Source of the DNA: Rhizophagus irregularis
Lineage: Eukaryota; Glomeromycota; Glomeromycetes; Glomerales; Glomeraceae
DNA length: 64,000 nucleotides
Direction of reading: 5' to 3'
Assembly: GCF_026210795.1 (NCBI RefSeq)
Contig: NC_089436.1
Location: 1,984,001-2,048,000 of the forward strand
The notes beneath the pieces are model-generated. The model ran no database searches. It was not told where the DNA came from and was given only the letters and a program-made list of their open reading frames with translations. Shown here one piece after another: positions 1 through 11,885 of this stretch. Both the position numbers and the translations under genes were made by a program. Numbering within the stretch: position 1 is the first letter of the stretch; every line of letters starts with the position of its first letter.

Positions 1-1000
1 GAAAAAGAAACCTTTTTTTTAAAAAAAGATGCAATTTATAAAAAAACTAAAATAGATAGTTGTTTATATTTTCTGATATGAATACCCTTTAAATCAAACT
101 ACGGAGTTCAAAATGGCAAGATTTTTTATTGTACTTGTTGTACAAATTAATAGATTAAGAATAAAATGAATATTGATCCCGTATTTCGGTAGTCTTTATT
201 TGTAATTTCCCCATCTGGAAATGTTTTATTAAACACGAGATTAACTTTATTTGAAACAATGACAATTTATTTATAATTATGCATAGTTGAAGTAAGTTAT
301 TTTTTACAAATTGAATAACATAGCTTATTTTTATTTATTCGTTTACTTTATTCAGTGATGTATAAAAAAATGTTATACAATATATGAGTTGGGGACTCGA
401 GAAAATATTAAATTTTTACGATTTGAATGAATATCCACCCAGAATGGATCTTCAGATTTTCAATAAAATGAATTCACATGATTATATAGTATGGATTCGA
501 TCGAATTTTGTATCTACTCAAATCGCTCTTGGCTTTCATCTTAATGCAAAAAATAACTTCTTTTCTCGCTTTAATGATTATAAATAATTTATCACATTAC
601 CATTTTTTTGGTTAAATTCTTATTACAACAATTTTAACAATTTAAAGTACTTTTTTAAAAAAATTTTCAAAACTTCTTCATGTGCAGATAATGATCTTCA
701 ACCAATCCTTATAAAAAGAGCTAAATGGGGATAAATTAGATCAGATGATCGAATATCACTGAAAATCATATATAAAGTAACTACGCGAGTGTCTCATTAG
801 TCACATTAGTCACGAGTTTTACTTAGTGAATTAAATTTAAGTTGCTCACGTGATTGAGAAAAATTTCGGTATTTATTTCCGGTATATTTATGATTATAAA
901 TCTAAATTATGTAAATTATATCTATTTAATATCACGTATCTATAGCCATACAAACAGTGTATGAGTTTAACAAATATCTATTTATTAATTTTATAATAAT
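1..1000. other. AT-rich stretch without a recognised gene
   Basis: No homologous product is recognisable on either strand. A 67-codon open frame at 384-587 (+) starts MSWGLEKILNFYDLNEYPP and has no splice partner or family that I know, so I do not call it a gene. The right end is the downstream side of the FAD synthase gene. Confidence 0.6.
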
Positions 1001-2015
1001 CTATTTTTCGATTAGATTCATCTTTTCCTGTCTTATATTTTCTCTCCCGCACCTTTCTCTGCTCTCATCTGTTAATTTCCAAGCTGGATCATAATAACCA
1101 TCTGATCGTTTAAGATCAGGATTTCGATAAGTGTTATTTTTACTACCAAGAGATGTGTAACTTTAAATTGATAAAAAAAAGATAAATAACGTTAGAGCCG
1201 AGAAAAGATATTCAATAAAGAAAAAGGATAATTTACCCCAAATCGTATAATACACAATATGGTACATTTAACGATCTTAAGAATTCCCATATTTGTGTGT
1301 AGTGCATATCTAGAATTGGGTGAACTCTCATAATTGATGGCCATCCATCGTCGGTTGGAGTAAATTCTTTCAGTTTACCTTAAAAAAAAATTATTTTAAT
1401 ATGTTATTCTTTTTTATTCTAAAAAAAAATCAATTTTTTTTGGTAAAACAATCACCTCCATGAGGATCATTTCTCCTTGTACCAACTAAGATAGCTTTAA
1501 TATTTGGTTTTTGTTTTAAATATTTTATCAACGCAGGTTTCATTGAGCCTTCTATTTTAACAATATTTAAACAATATCGTTTTTCACATTCTTTTACGAA
1601 TTCATCAACTTCAGAGAAAGGATTTGGATGTGTAACGTATAAAGCTTGGATATTAGGTATTTCGTCAGAATTTTGGTAAAATTTATAATAAACGGCTGCA
1701 AATAAATGTAATAATACAACACAGTCTTTTCCACCATTGAAAGAAAGACTCACCCCGTCAAGTCTTTATCGTACAAATAAAATATGATGTTATCAAACAT
1801 ATATCTATTGAAAAGTGAAAAAATTGAAAATAAAGAATTTATCTGATTAAGAATTCTATTTTAAAATCATACCCATATCGCTCCAAAGATTCTTCAATAA
1901 CTTTTAGTGCGAAAGTTGTCTTTTTCGAAATTGGTTGTTCTGAATTCGCCAATTCGTATACTTCTTTGTGGATTTTAGAAAAATAAACTCTGGCCTCGTC
2001 AGCACTAGAAGCCAT
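1001..2015 (-). CDS. FAD1: FAD synthase (FMN adenylyltransferase), PAPS-reductase family
   Basis: Transfers AMP from ATP to FMN to make FAD, a cytosolic step of flavin cofactor synthesis. Four exons: 2015-1873, 1763-1456, 1378-1237, 1160-1001, giving 250 residues. The ATP-binding loop LSFNGGKDC (about residues 54-62) and [10 protein letters not shown] (about 142-151) are in exon 2. Exon 3 carries the family blocks [19 protein letters not shown] and [17 protein letters not shown]; exon 4 begins YTSLG. This order matches eukaryotic FAD synthases of the PAPS-reductase type. All three introns are GT-AG and the phases join. The start follows the first in-frame ATG of exon 1 ([12 protein letters not shown]). 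It is head-to-head with the TLS1-like gene, 299 bp away. Confidence 0.93.
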
Positions 2016-2314
2016 ATGAGAATTTAATAAATATATTTTCTTTTTTTATATCTTAAAATCTTTCATTATTTCCTTATAAAAAAAATTTATAAAAAAGAAC
2101 CCAAGAAACTTTTAAATTGTAACGAATATTTACTAGTTTAAATAAATGATCCAAAAGTTCTTTAGCAAAAGTGCGGAGTTATTTATGATTATGTGATTGT
2201 ATTACATTTTAATCGAGATTACCACGTTTTCATTAATTTAATACATCATCTACTAATTTTGTTTACACGTGTAATTCCGACGCAGGTTTTATCTGAGATA
2301 TTTTTCGGAAACTT
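2016..2314. promoter_or_regulatory. Shared divergent upstream region, FAD1 / TLS1-like
   Basis: A 299-bp AT-rich interval lies between two divergent start codons and must hold both 5' leaders and promoters. No specific factor site can be claimed by eye. Confidence 0.5.
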
Positions 2315-3828
2315 ATGTCTACCAAAAATCGAAACTATAGAAAGAAAACGAAAACTTTGAGTGACGAAGAACTCGCTGAAGATCAAAAAACTCCCAAAAG
2401 TATCGTAAAAGATGAAAATTTAGAAGATATTAGGTAATACTTAAGTCTTATACATTAATTTTATTATTGCTATTTGGTTTTTTCTATTTGCTCTTTGTTT
2501 ATTCAGTTTGATCAATGTTTTAGTGAAACAATTGAAGAACTCATCGAATTACGCAAGTATCGAAAAAGGCCACAAGGTATCGACGCAGAAAAACTATCAA
2601 AGGGAGAAACTAAAGCTAAGAAAAAGAAAAAAGATGATAAAATAGCGGCTAGTGATTTAGACGAGTTGGATGAAATTGGAGAAAATGAAAAGTAAACGTG
2701 ATTCCAATTTTTTATATTTGATATTCTTAATTCTTGCATTATTTAATTCTTATATTATCTAATTTTATAGAGATGATGAAGACGAAGAGGAGGTACAAAA
2801 GAAGAAAATTATGCTTGATTCGTTCACCAAACAAACCAATGCATTAGATGTAGATAAACATATGTAAGTTTTTGATTCTAAAATCTCATTAAATAAAAAA
2901 GTTCTATTAAATAATTGTATGTAACAGGATGGCTTACATAGAGGAAGAAATGCGTAAGAGAAGAGGCAAAAAGTCAGATGCAAAAAATGAGCACGAAGAT
3001 GAAGAACCTTCAAAGCCTTTGAATCCTCAAGATGAGCTTTTTCAGGCTCCGGACCACTTGAGAGTATGTATTAATCGTTTGACGATAAATGCAAAAAAGG
3101 ATATTTTCGTACGAATAATCCAATACAGTTAGACAATATAAGATAGACAACATATTAATTCATTAACAAAATAATAAAATATAACATTAACAAAGGAGCT
3201 CTACTTCATACGGTTCTTTATTTATATTATTTATTATTTTTCATTATTTATTTCAGGTTGAAAGCAAACCGATATCAGAGGGTAACGTACAATTATCAAC
3301 AACTATGTTAACTGCTATACCTGAAGTCGACCTCGGAATAGAGTTTGTATAAGATAAATTATTTTATACGGTCCATAATTTCAAATTGTACTAATTTTGA
3401 ACTTGTTTATCTTAGTGTTCGGCTAAAAAATATTGAAGAGACAGAAAAAGCAAAGCGCAAGTTGTTAGAACAACGACACCAAAAACCTAAAGATGAGAAA
3501 GATACAGTAAGTTACATTTATTATACAATACGCAAAGTTTATACTACTAAATTCTCGCTCTTTTCGTGAATCTTACAAAAAAGTTTGAAGGGTCAAATTT
3601 TTCTGCGACAAATAGATGTAAGTCAATTGCAAATATTGGAAAAAGTTTCCTTACCTTTTCTAATTTATTCGGTGTTGAATAGTTTATCGAACTCGCCCGA
3701 CTGTGAGTGATCATGAAAGAACAAATAACGATCAACCAAATCAAAATTCACACAAGACTGGACAAAGGAGAGAAATGGCCACAGACGATCTTGTTGCGGA
3801 AAGATTCAAAAAGAGACTACGACGCTGA
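2315..3828 (+). CDS. TLS1: C9orf78/TLS1-family protein (Hep59 domain)
   Basis: Member of the C9orf78 / Schizosaccharomyces Tls1 family, nuclear proteins tied to the spliceosome (Brr2) and telomere silencing. Eight exons: 2315-2433, 2524-2691, 2771-2863, 2928-3063, 3257-3342, 3416-3506, 3584-3617, 3683-3828, giving 290 residues; human C9orf78 is about 289. Family blocks seen in order are EELIELRKYRKRPQGI, MMAYIEEEMRKRRGK, LTAIPEVDLGI, RLKNIEETEKAK, NRFYRTRP and a basic end FKKRLRR. The middle is rich in Lys, Glu and Asp, as in the family. Exon 7 is only 34 nt and its acceptor is purine-rich. It is supported because it restores frame and supplies the conserved NRFY. Confidence 0.88.
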
Positions 3829-4109
3829 TAAATAGTCTAGAATTCTATGGAGGATAGTTACTTATTTATACAATATATCGGACTGACGTCCGGAACAAAT
3901 TCTTCTCGATACAATAGATCTATAAAATTTTACCAATTTCATTGTCTGTTATATCAGTTATTATTAAAATCTAGAAATTGTTTTATAATCAAAGAATAAT
4001 AAATACGTAACAGATAATAGTTATAAGCTACAATCACGTGATGATTGTTATATTCTCTGATTGTAGATGGATAATCTACAAAGTTCGTTTTTTTTGTTTT
4101 TTTTTCAAA

Positions 4110-6984
4110 ATGTTTTTACCAACTATTGATCTTTCTGAACAAGAAAAATTGTCCAATGCTCATTTTACTGATCTTATCAAATCTCTCAATTTACTTGGAG
4201 ATATTATCTTAAATATTCCCACTCTCGCTGACTCATCTTTGGTAAAAAAATTTCTTGAAACTCATCCTATAGATTCATATTGGATAAATCCTATTAAAGA
4301 ACAAGAATTTATTGATAATGATAGTATAATTCGTTTATTGGATCAAGGAACCGAAAAATTTATTATTCCTTCTTCAAAAATATTATCTTTAAATTTTGAT
4401 TACATACCAGCAGATAGATTAGCTATCAGTATAAATTTAGATCAATCAAAAGATATTGAGGAATTAATTAAAAAATTAACAGGATCTGTTTCTGCGTATT
4501 TAATTACTTTACCAATAAATTCGTCGACAAAATCTCTTTCCGAAGATTTAATTCAAAATTTAATTAATTTGACTAAATTGGCACAAAAAAGTTTATTACC
4601 ATCTGGAGGCCAAACAAGAATAGGAATTATTATAGATAACCATAATTCACCTTCAATTGAAATAATTCAACAATTGTCAGAAATTTCCGCAGATTTAGTT
4701 GTAGATATTGGAAGTCTTACTCTTGACCCTACAGATAAAGGATTGATTAATATTTCAGAATCATTAATCTGCACTTTGAAAACTGATCGTTCTGATGGGT
4801 TATTCACGACAATTGTTTCGGATGAACGAGGTGAGGCATTAGGGATTGTATATTCTTCTGCTGAAAGTATTCGAGAAGCACTTAAAACTAGAACGGGGAT
4901 ATATCAGAGTAGAAAGCGAGGTTTGTGGCATAAAGGTGCTACTTCAGGAGCAGTTCAAAAACTAAATAAAGTTCAAGTTGATTGTGATGGTGACTCTCTC
5001 AGATTTATCGTAAAACAATATGGCCCAGGTAAAAAGATAGCTTAAGTTAGTCATAACAAATTTAGCATTATTTAATCTCTGTATTTCTTTTAGGATTCTG
5101 TCACTTGAATACTCGTACATGTTTTGGTAATAGTAAAGGATTAACAGCACTTGAACAAACTCTTCAAAATCGAAAAGAATCTGCACCTCCTGGGTCATAT
5201 ACAGCAAAGTTATTCCAAAATCCGGATTTACTTCATTCAAAGATTATGGAAGAAGCGGACGAGCTATGTTCAGCTAAAACCAAAGATGAAATTGCTTGGG
5301 AAGCTGCTGATTTAATATATTTTGCACTTGTGAAATGTATAGCAAATGAAGTGCCTTTAACGGATATTGAATCGCAATTGGATAAGCGTTCGAAGATAAT
5401 TACTCGTAGACCTGGGAATGCTAAACCTAAATGGGATGTTACTTCAAATGAGACATTATCAGTACAAAATAATGAGAATAAGCAACAAGAATCACAAACA
5501 AAACCAGTTTCCACTTCATTATCAACTAAGAGTGAGACAATTAAAATGCAGAAGTTTGATTTATCTGAGATAAACGTTACGCAAAGGACATCGCTTCTTC
5601 AGCGTCCAATTATTAAATCTGATGATATTATGGCTAGAGTTCGTCCAATTATGGATGATGTTAGAAAAAAAGGTGACGCTGCACTCATTAAACTCACAGA
5701 AAAATTTGATGGTGTAAAACTTGCATCTCCTGTAATTTCTGCTCCTTTCCCTCCAGAAGCTATGGCGCTTGATGAATCAACACGTCTTGCCATTGATCGA
5801 GCTTATGATAATATTTATAAATTTCATGATGCGCAATATGACCGTTCCACTTTAGTTGTTGAGACCATGCCAGGAGTTGTTTGTTCTCGATTTAGTCGTC
5901 CAATTGAACGTGTTGGATTATATGTTCCTGGAGGAACTGCGATTTTGCCTTCTACTGCACTCATGTTGGGAATTCCTGCTAAAGTTGCAGGTTGTAAACA
6001 AATTGTATTTGCAAGTCCACCACGTAAAGATGGAACTGCTGTACCAGAAATATTATATGTTGCCCATAAAGTTGGGGCATCGAAAGTTGTATTGGCTGGT
6101 GGTTCTCAAGCTGTAGCAGCTCTTGCTTATGGCACTGAATCTGTCCCTAAAGTAGATAAAATATGTGGACCTGGAAATCAATACGTAACAGCTGCAAAGA
6201 TGGTCGTTCAGGTAAGTAGTTATCATAATCTATGAAATATTCATCGTTATTAATTAAAAATTTATTTATTAGAATGACAGTTCTGCTCTGACATCTATTG
6301 ATATGCCAGCAGGACCTTCAGAATTATTGGTTATAGCCGATAATACAAGCAATCCAGCATACGTTGCATCGGATTTATTATCACAAGCAGAACATGGAGT
6401 AGATTCTCAAGTAGTGTTGGTTGCTGTATCACTTACGTCTGAACATCTTGCAAAGATTGAACACGAAATTCATGCACAAGCAAGTATATTGCCAAGAGTA
6501 AATATTGTTAGTCAATCAATTCCAAAAAGTTTTATATTGCAAGTAGATACTTTGGAAGATGCTGTAAAATTCTCTAATGATTATGCTCCTGAACATTTGA
6601 TTTTGCATCTGGATAAAGCTGAAAGCTTGCTTGAAAAAATTGAGAATGCTGGAAGTGTTTTTGTTGGTCCTTATTCTCCTGAGAGGTTCGAATTAATATA
6701 AACTTAAAGTCCTTTTTTTTTTGATATGATATACTTATATAATTTATTTCATTAGTTGTGGAGATTACGCATCTGGTACAAATCATACATTACCTACATA
6801 CGGATATGCGAGAATATACTCCGGTGTAAATACTTTGACGTTCTTAAAACATATCACTTCTCAACAATTAACTAAAGAAGGATTGCATAACCTGGGAACT
6901 ACCGTAATGAGACTAGCAGAAGTTGAGGAATTAGAAGCTCATAGAAATGCTGTTCAAATTAGACTTAAAGATATGGAAGTTTAA
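4110..6984 (+). CDS. HIS4: Trifunctional histidine biosynthesis protein
   Basis: Catalyses histidine steps 2, 3 and the last two, as in yeast His4: phosphoribosyl-AMP cyclohydrolase, phosphoribosyl-ATP pyrophosphohydrolase and histidinol dehydrogenase. Four exons: 4110-5028, 5094-6211, 6273-6685, 6756-6984, 892 residues. The cyclohydrolase region is at about residues 227-315 ([28 protein letters not shown]). The pyrophosphohydrolase follows ([27 protein letters not shown]). The dehydrogenase fills the C-terminal half ([76 protein letters not shown]). An upstream in-frame ATG at 4038 exists. I chose 4110 because MFLPTIDL resembles the yeast start MVLPILPL and because the extension is Phe/Cys-rich. 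All introns are phase-consistent. Confidence 0.95.
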
Positions 6985-7970
6985 TTAATAAGAATTCTTT
7001 ATTTGATTTGAAAAGCTTGAAGTGTAAAAAATAAAACCGTAAATGATTATTTATTTTAACACAAGTTTAGAACTTTTAAATTAATAATTACATCGTTTCT
7101 GTATATAGCTCTCAAAATTTGTATCCTTGTGATAATAAAAATAGAGTAGTAAAAAAAAAAGAAAAAATCGATTTTTTATTAAAGTATAACCGGGCATATC
7201 GGTGATTATGTCCGATCTGAATATAGATCATGTAATTCGCAATATAAATCATGTATCTGGTATAAAGCTTTTACATATGCATCCATAAATCTTCAACTCT
7301 ATTTAGCATACTTGCAAATTTGTATCAATAATACTGAATTTAGATCCTTTAGAATAGTTATTTCCAATTAGTTATTTCATGTATATTATTATATCACACC
7401 CTAAGATTGTTTAAATACTATTACAAGTTATACTGTTAATGTTTTAATTGCTTATTATTATGAAAGAAAATTAAAAGATAGAATTAAACTTAGTGGAAAA
7501 ATTCAAATGATACATCTTTTAAATAGATATTCAAAAGGAATAAAATTGGGTTTAGCAGGTCATTAAGCCAATGATCTATAATGATAAAAAATAGATTAAA
7601 AGAATTTGTAAAGCTCATTTATTCACAATTGTTATTTAGTAAAAATTCTTTCTCTTCAACCAGCATAAAACTTAATTCAAGAAATATTGAAGTTATTACG
7701 GCCACAAAGTGATTTTTATTCCAAATTCTATTGTTAGCTAAACTTTATTGGGTATCCACAATTTATTTTACACAAGCCTACTATAAATTACCAGATTTCT
7801 TTAAAAATACTTAGTAATTTTCAATTACATAAAAATATATAAGTTTCCAATAAAATCACTCAATTTTTTTTTATTTGAAGCTAATCCTTCATAGATTTTA
7901 TATTTTAAATAAAAAAAAATGTTTTTAAGATATAAAAAAATTATCTGATTATAAAATATATTGACTTTTT
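6985..7970. other. AT-rich gene-free stretch downstream of HIS4
   Basis: Nothing codes here on either strand at useful length. The first 150 bp are the HIS4 3' flank; the remainder is AT-rich sequence leading to the retroposon target site. Confidence 0.6.
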
Positions 7971-9086
7971 GAGATTATTTTATTTTATTTTATTTTATTT
8001 TTTTTATGTTTTAGGAGACATCATCATAGCCAGCTCACCAGAGCTACATGGAGGGAGCACTACAACTAAAGTTGCGGTAATGCACTCCTACCGTTGAGCG
8101 ACAGATAACCAAGCAACCTACTCTAATTATTTAGAAGTAACTGGATGTTCATCCCCCTACCCCCTATATACCACACTGGGAAGACGACCCAAGTTTATAC
8201 CCACACAAGGATGGATCGTAGTGTAGCAGGGGTTTCTGACACAGTTATACTACCCACTAGTGCCTGTCAGAAGTGAGTAACCACCCACGTACGGCAGATA
8301 TAACGGAGCAGACATCTAGAAGTTCTTCTATGATGGTTAGCTTAGAGGTACTGCAATACTAAGACTACTAATATGATCTCACTCAAAGCCCACTACAGGC
8401 CGCGATTACCATACCAGCCCACCATAGTTGTAAATCCCCCAGTAGTAATAGCAGTGACTACCAGAACAGTAAGCTGCTAAAGGTACTAGGATCACCCCTT
8501 TATTATAAGTAACCAACCCAGTTACCCAGGAATCACCCACCAGCACGTTAAATTCACTGAGGAATTGAATCTCACCTTAGAACCTTATATACCTGTGAGC
8601 CTACGAACGTCTCCAATCAGCCTAAACCTATTAGAAGGTAAACTAATGCTAAGACATTGCACTTGAGACTTTACTATCTATGAGGACCATCTAGCATAGT
8701 AAACCCCTTAATAAAGTTTACCACACCCTTAGTGGTATCGTAGAGTGACCCGCGAGAACGAAGGCTGCTCCCAGATGGTATGCAAGCAGATGACCATCAA
8801 ACAGGACAATAGGAGCTTCCGTGGCTGTAGGGGAACGCTAGGAGGGACAACGTGGTAACTTTGTTGAAATATGCCACCGACCAGTACATACTAATTCACC
8901 ATGATGCAGTCCAACCTACACTAATCCCTGTACCTTCACATTATTGGTAGTAGTGTCTGCAGTAAAATTCTTTTAATTTCCGTGATCAGTGGAATCGAAC
9001 CTGCAACCTCACCATACTCAGGCTTCACGAGGGGACTCACAGACTAACCAATGAGCCAAGAGTGATCAACCCCGAGATTATTTTAT
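7971..9086 (-). mobile_element. SINE-like retroposon, about 1.09 kb, with tRNA-like head
   Basis: Flanked by a 13-bp direct repeat gagattattttat at 7971-7983 and 9074-9086, the mark of target-primed insertion. On the minus strand the head at 9073 has a tRNA-like pol III promoter. The other end (7984-8013) is a repeated TTTTA tract, i.e. an (AAAAT)n tail on the minus strand. The body is clearly richer in G+C than its surroundings and has no long reading frame. It is longer than usual fungal SINEs, so it may be a composite or a non-autonomous LINE partner. A second tRNA-like string (cgctcaacggtaggagtgc on the minus strand) lies near the tail, around 8078-8096. A decayed same-strand relative is at about 11040-11772. 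Confidence 0.8.
8983..9068 (-). promoter_or_regulatory. Internal RNA polymerase III promoter (tRNA-like head)
   Basis: On the minus strand, box A TGGCTCATTGG is at 9058-9048 and box B GGTTCGATTCC at 9001-8991, 46 nt apart. The box B matches the consensus fully. The module is bounded by TGATCA at both ends (9063-9068 and 8983-8988), which can pair like an acceptor stem. The T-stem pairs poorly, so this is tRNA-derived rather than a tRNA gene. Confidence 0.75.
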
Positions 9087-9717
9087 ATATTTATTTGCAT
9101 ATAATAACATAAATAACTTTTAAAATTTCATTTTTATTTGCATTTTTAACAACTACAATTGATTATCTTTTAAATAAAAAAAAATTTTTTATATTAAAAA
9201 ATACCTATTTTACTATATTTTACTATTATTTTTTAAGGTTATTAGTAATTTTTAGTAAATTTGCCATTTTTCTAGATATATAAAAGCCTGTTAATTTTTA
9301 ATAGATTTTAGTAATTTTTTTTTATTCAAAAGCTAATCAATTTAATCAATTGTAATTTTTAAAAATATTATCTATATATAAATAAATATACAAAATAATT
9401 CTAAAAACTTATTATAATAATTAACAATTAGACAATTTTTTTTTATACTTTAAAATATTCTTTTTTATTTAAAATTTAAAATCTACAATGGATTATCTTT
9501 CAAATAAAAAGGTAATTTATTATAAATACTGTATAAGATAAATTTAATTAAAATATTATACAGTCGATTATAACTATAATTACTTACATTATAGTCGCAT
9601 TATTTTATATAATTATCTTAATTAAGTATTCCAAATTTCATATATAAAATCTATTATTTATCATAGTTACAAACTGTTTATAGTTACTATCACATCTATT
9701 TTTAAAAATTATATATA

Positions 9718-10182
9718 CAGTCAGCCCCCTCTACAATCACACCCCTCGGGACCATCCAATGGTGTGATTATAATGAGGTGTACCTAATGGGGAGGGTTAA
9801 ATATATAATCACACATATATAAATTTTTAAGTAAACGTGATTATATATATATATATATATATAATAATTAAGTAAAAGTTTATATGTAAAACCATCGAAT
9901 TTTTGAAAAATAAAAAACTTAAATTTTTCTCGATGGTAAAACAACAAAATAATAAAATGAAACGCACAGTTATTTTATAAATCACGTGATTTGTGTGCTT
10001 ATGCAGGGGAATTTTACATATATTTACTATAATATGGGACCGACGTTTGGTGTGATTGTACTTATAACTAATAAAGTGATTATAAAAGGGGTATTTTATA
10101 TATAAAAAAATCTGGACTAAAAAATGTGTACCTTAAGGAGGGGAGTTCTTATATGGGAGGTGCCTATAAAGGGGGTCGACTG
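9718..10182. mobile_element. Tc1/mariner-type MITE, 465 bp
   Basis: Terminal inverted repeats begin CAGTCAGCCCCCTCTACAAT (left) and, read inward on the other strand, CAGTCGACCCCCTTTATAGG (right). TA flanks both ends (9716-9717, 10183-10184). No transposase is present. It sits inside the older MITE 157 bp from that element's left end. Its own ends are much less decayed, so it is younger. Confidence 0.75.
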
Positions 10183-10219
10183 TACATGTAATTATAAAGA
10201 ATTATTTATTAAAATATAA

Positions 10220-10790
10220 TTATTTAAAATCTAATGATTAAATTTTAATATTTTTTAGTTCATCAAATTTGTTTTATTAAAAGGAATCAAATAATAGTAA
10301 TTTCATAGTAATTAAATTAATATTGACTGAAAAATCTAATTTTAAAGATCAAATCAGCATTATATATATATAATTTGTGTAATATTAAATAATTACTATA
10401 GATTCCAGTAATCAGATTTTAATGATCTTAAATTCATTAGAATTATTTTATTAAGAGAAATCAAATAATAGTAATTTTATAGCAGTTAGATTAATATTAA
10501 CTAAAAGATCCAATTTTAAAAATTAAACTAATATTCTATTTTATATATTACTAAGTAATCCAATTTTAAAGATCAAATTAATATTCTATATCCCTAATAT
10601 GTAAAATTTGCATAATATTAAATATTTAACTTTATTTTGACTTTATTTCAATTATTACAGGTTTTAGTAATCAGATTTTAATAATTTTAGATTCATTAAA
10701 ATTGTTTTATTAAAAGAAATTTAATGGTAATAATTTTATAATAATAATTAGAAATATTAACTATTAATAAAATTATTGTTTTTTTTTTAC
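10220..10790. repeat. Decayed tandem units inside the old MITE
   Basis: Roughly three units of about 150-230 bp recur, each with a core like cattagaattattttatta followed by ataatagtaattttata and a run like aatattgactgaaaa. They line up with the units around gtctcatcaagacgaatcg in the fresher MITE, where most C has become T and most G has become A. Confidence 0.6.
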
Positions 10791-11039
10791 TATTTATTCA
10801 GAATAGAAGATTAAAGAGTATTTAAAATTACCCTTATAAATGCATTCTAAAATACTTTTTTTATACCTTAATTCTATATTAATTTAGAAAAATATCATAG
10901 TACTAATTATTAGGTTTAAAAAAGTCTCTTTTTAAATAATTATATAAAGTTAAATTAAGTTTTTATATTTGAAAACTTTATCTAGCTATATAATTATCTA
11001 CTTGAGAATTATAATACAATATTAAATATCCTTTTATAA

Positions 11040-11772
11040 CTTATATTATAAAAGTGTAAACTTATTTAAGATCATTATAGTCTTATAATTTACAATTTCT
11101 ACGAAATTACAGTTGTATTATTTCCTAATAGTCTGGTAAGTGAATTTACATCAAATGATTATACCATTATATAAATAACTACTAAGGTAAAAAGCATGTA
11201 AAAGGTGCAAAATCATTTTAGTAAAGGATTAATTTACTTCAAAAATTACTACCAATATGTTAAATTTAACAAAAAAATTAAATCTAACTTGATATAGCAT
11301 TTGGCTTATAAACATTATAGTCAACTTAAATTTAATAAAAAATAAACTACTATAAAAATATAAAAATATTGCATCCATGATTTTACCATCTATGAGAATT
11401 ATCTAATATCTAAAAAATACTTTAGTGGTATTATAAAATGATTACTAAATAAGAACTCATTCAAATAGTATGCAAACAGTAACTCACTAACTCTAGATAG
11501 AATTATAAACTTTCAAAAAGCCTTTGTAAAAATGGTAGAGAATACCAATTCTTTATTAAAATATGCATTTTAATTATATATACTAATATATTATAATGCA
11601 ATTCAATATTATACACTAATCCCTACACCTTCACTCTATTAATGGCAATATTTGCAATAAAATTCTTTTAATTTTTATAATTAGTAAAATCAAATCTATA
11701 ACCTTATTACTATAATTAGTAGACTATATAAAATAGTACACACCTTAATAATTACATTAAAATTGATCAGTA
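11040..11772 (-). mobile_element. Decayed copy of the SINE-like retroposon
   Basis: From about 11230 to 11772 the sequence tracks 8540-9068 of the intact element base by base, with C read as T and G as A in most places. An example is tccctacaccttcactctat against tccctgtaccttcacattat. The region 11040-11230 matches more loosely. The head end is at 11772, next to attaaaattgatcagt. It sits inside the old MITE. Confidence 0.7.
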
Positions 11773-11885
11773 ATTTTAATATTTAACCAAAATTATTATT
11801 TATAATTTTACTGATTGGATATTACTTATAAATACATCTTAAATATAACTTGTCCTAAATGTATAATTATAAAGAAAATTGATTG

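Larger units (their letters stand above)
9561..11885. mobile_element. Old Tc1/mariner-type MITE, decayed and nested
   Basis: The left end (9561, CAGTCGATTATAACTATAA) and right end (to 11885, ataaagaaaattgattg) match the ends of the fresher MITE at 53378-54339 after many C-to-T and G-to-A changes. TA lies just outside both ends (9559-9560 and 11886-11887). The interior matches the palindromic tandem units of the fresher copy. Two later insertions interrupt it: the MITE at 9718-10182 and the decayed SINE-like copy at about 11040-11772. Confidence 0.65.

Noticed and set aside
384-587. 67-codon frame near the left edge
   Set aside because: No recognisable homology or promoter context; length is within chance for this region.
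5233-6116. Several open frames on other frames of HIS4
   Set aside because: They overlap a well-supported enzyme gene in its coding frame.
8983-9068. A functional tRNA gene
   Set aside because: Boxes A and B are good, but T-stem pairing fails at two of five positions and the sequence is the head of a longer element with target duplications.
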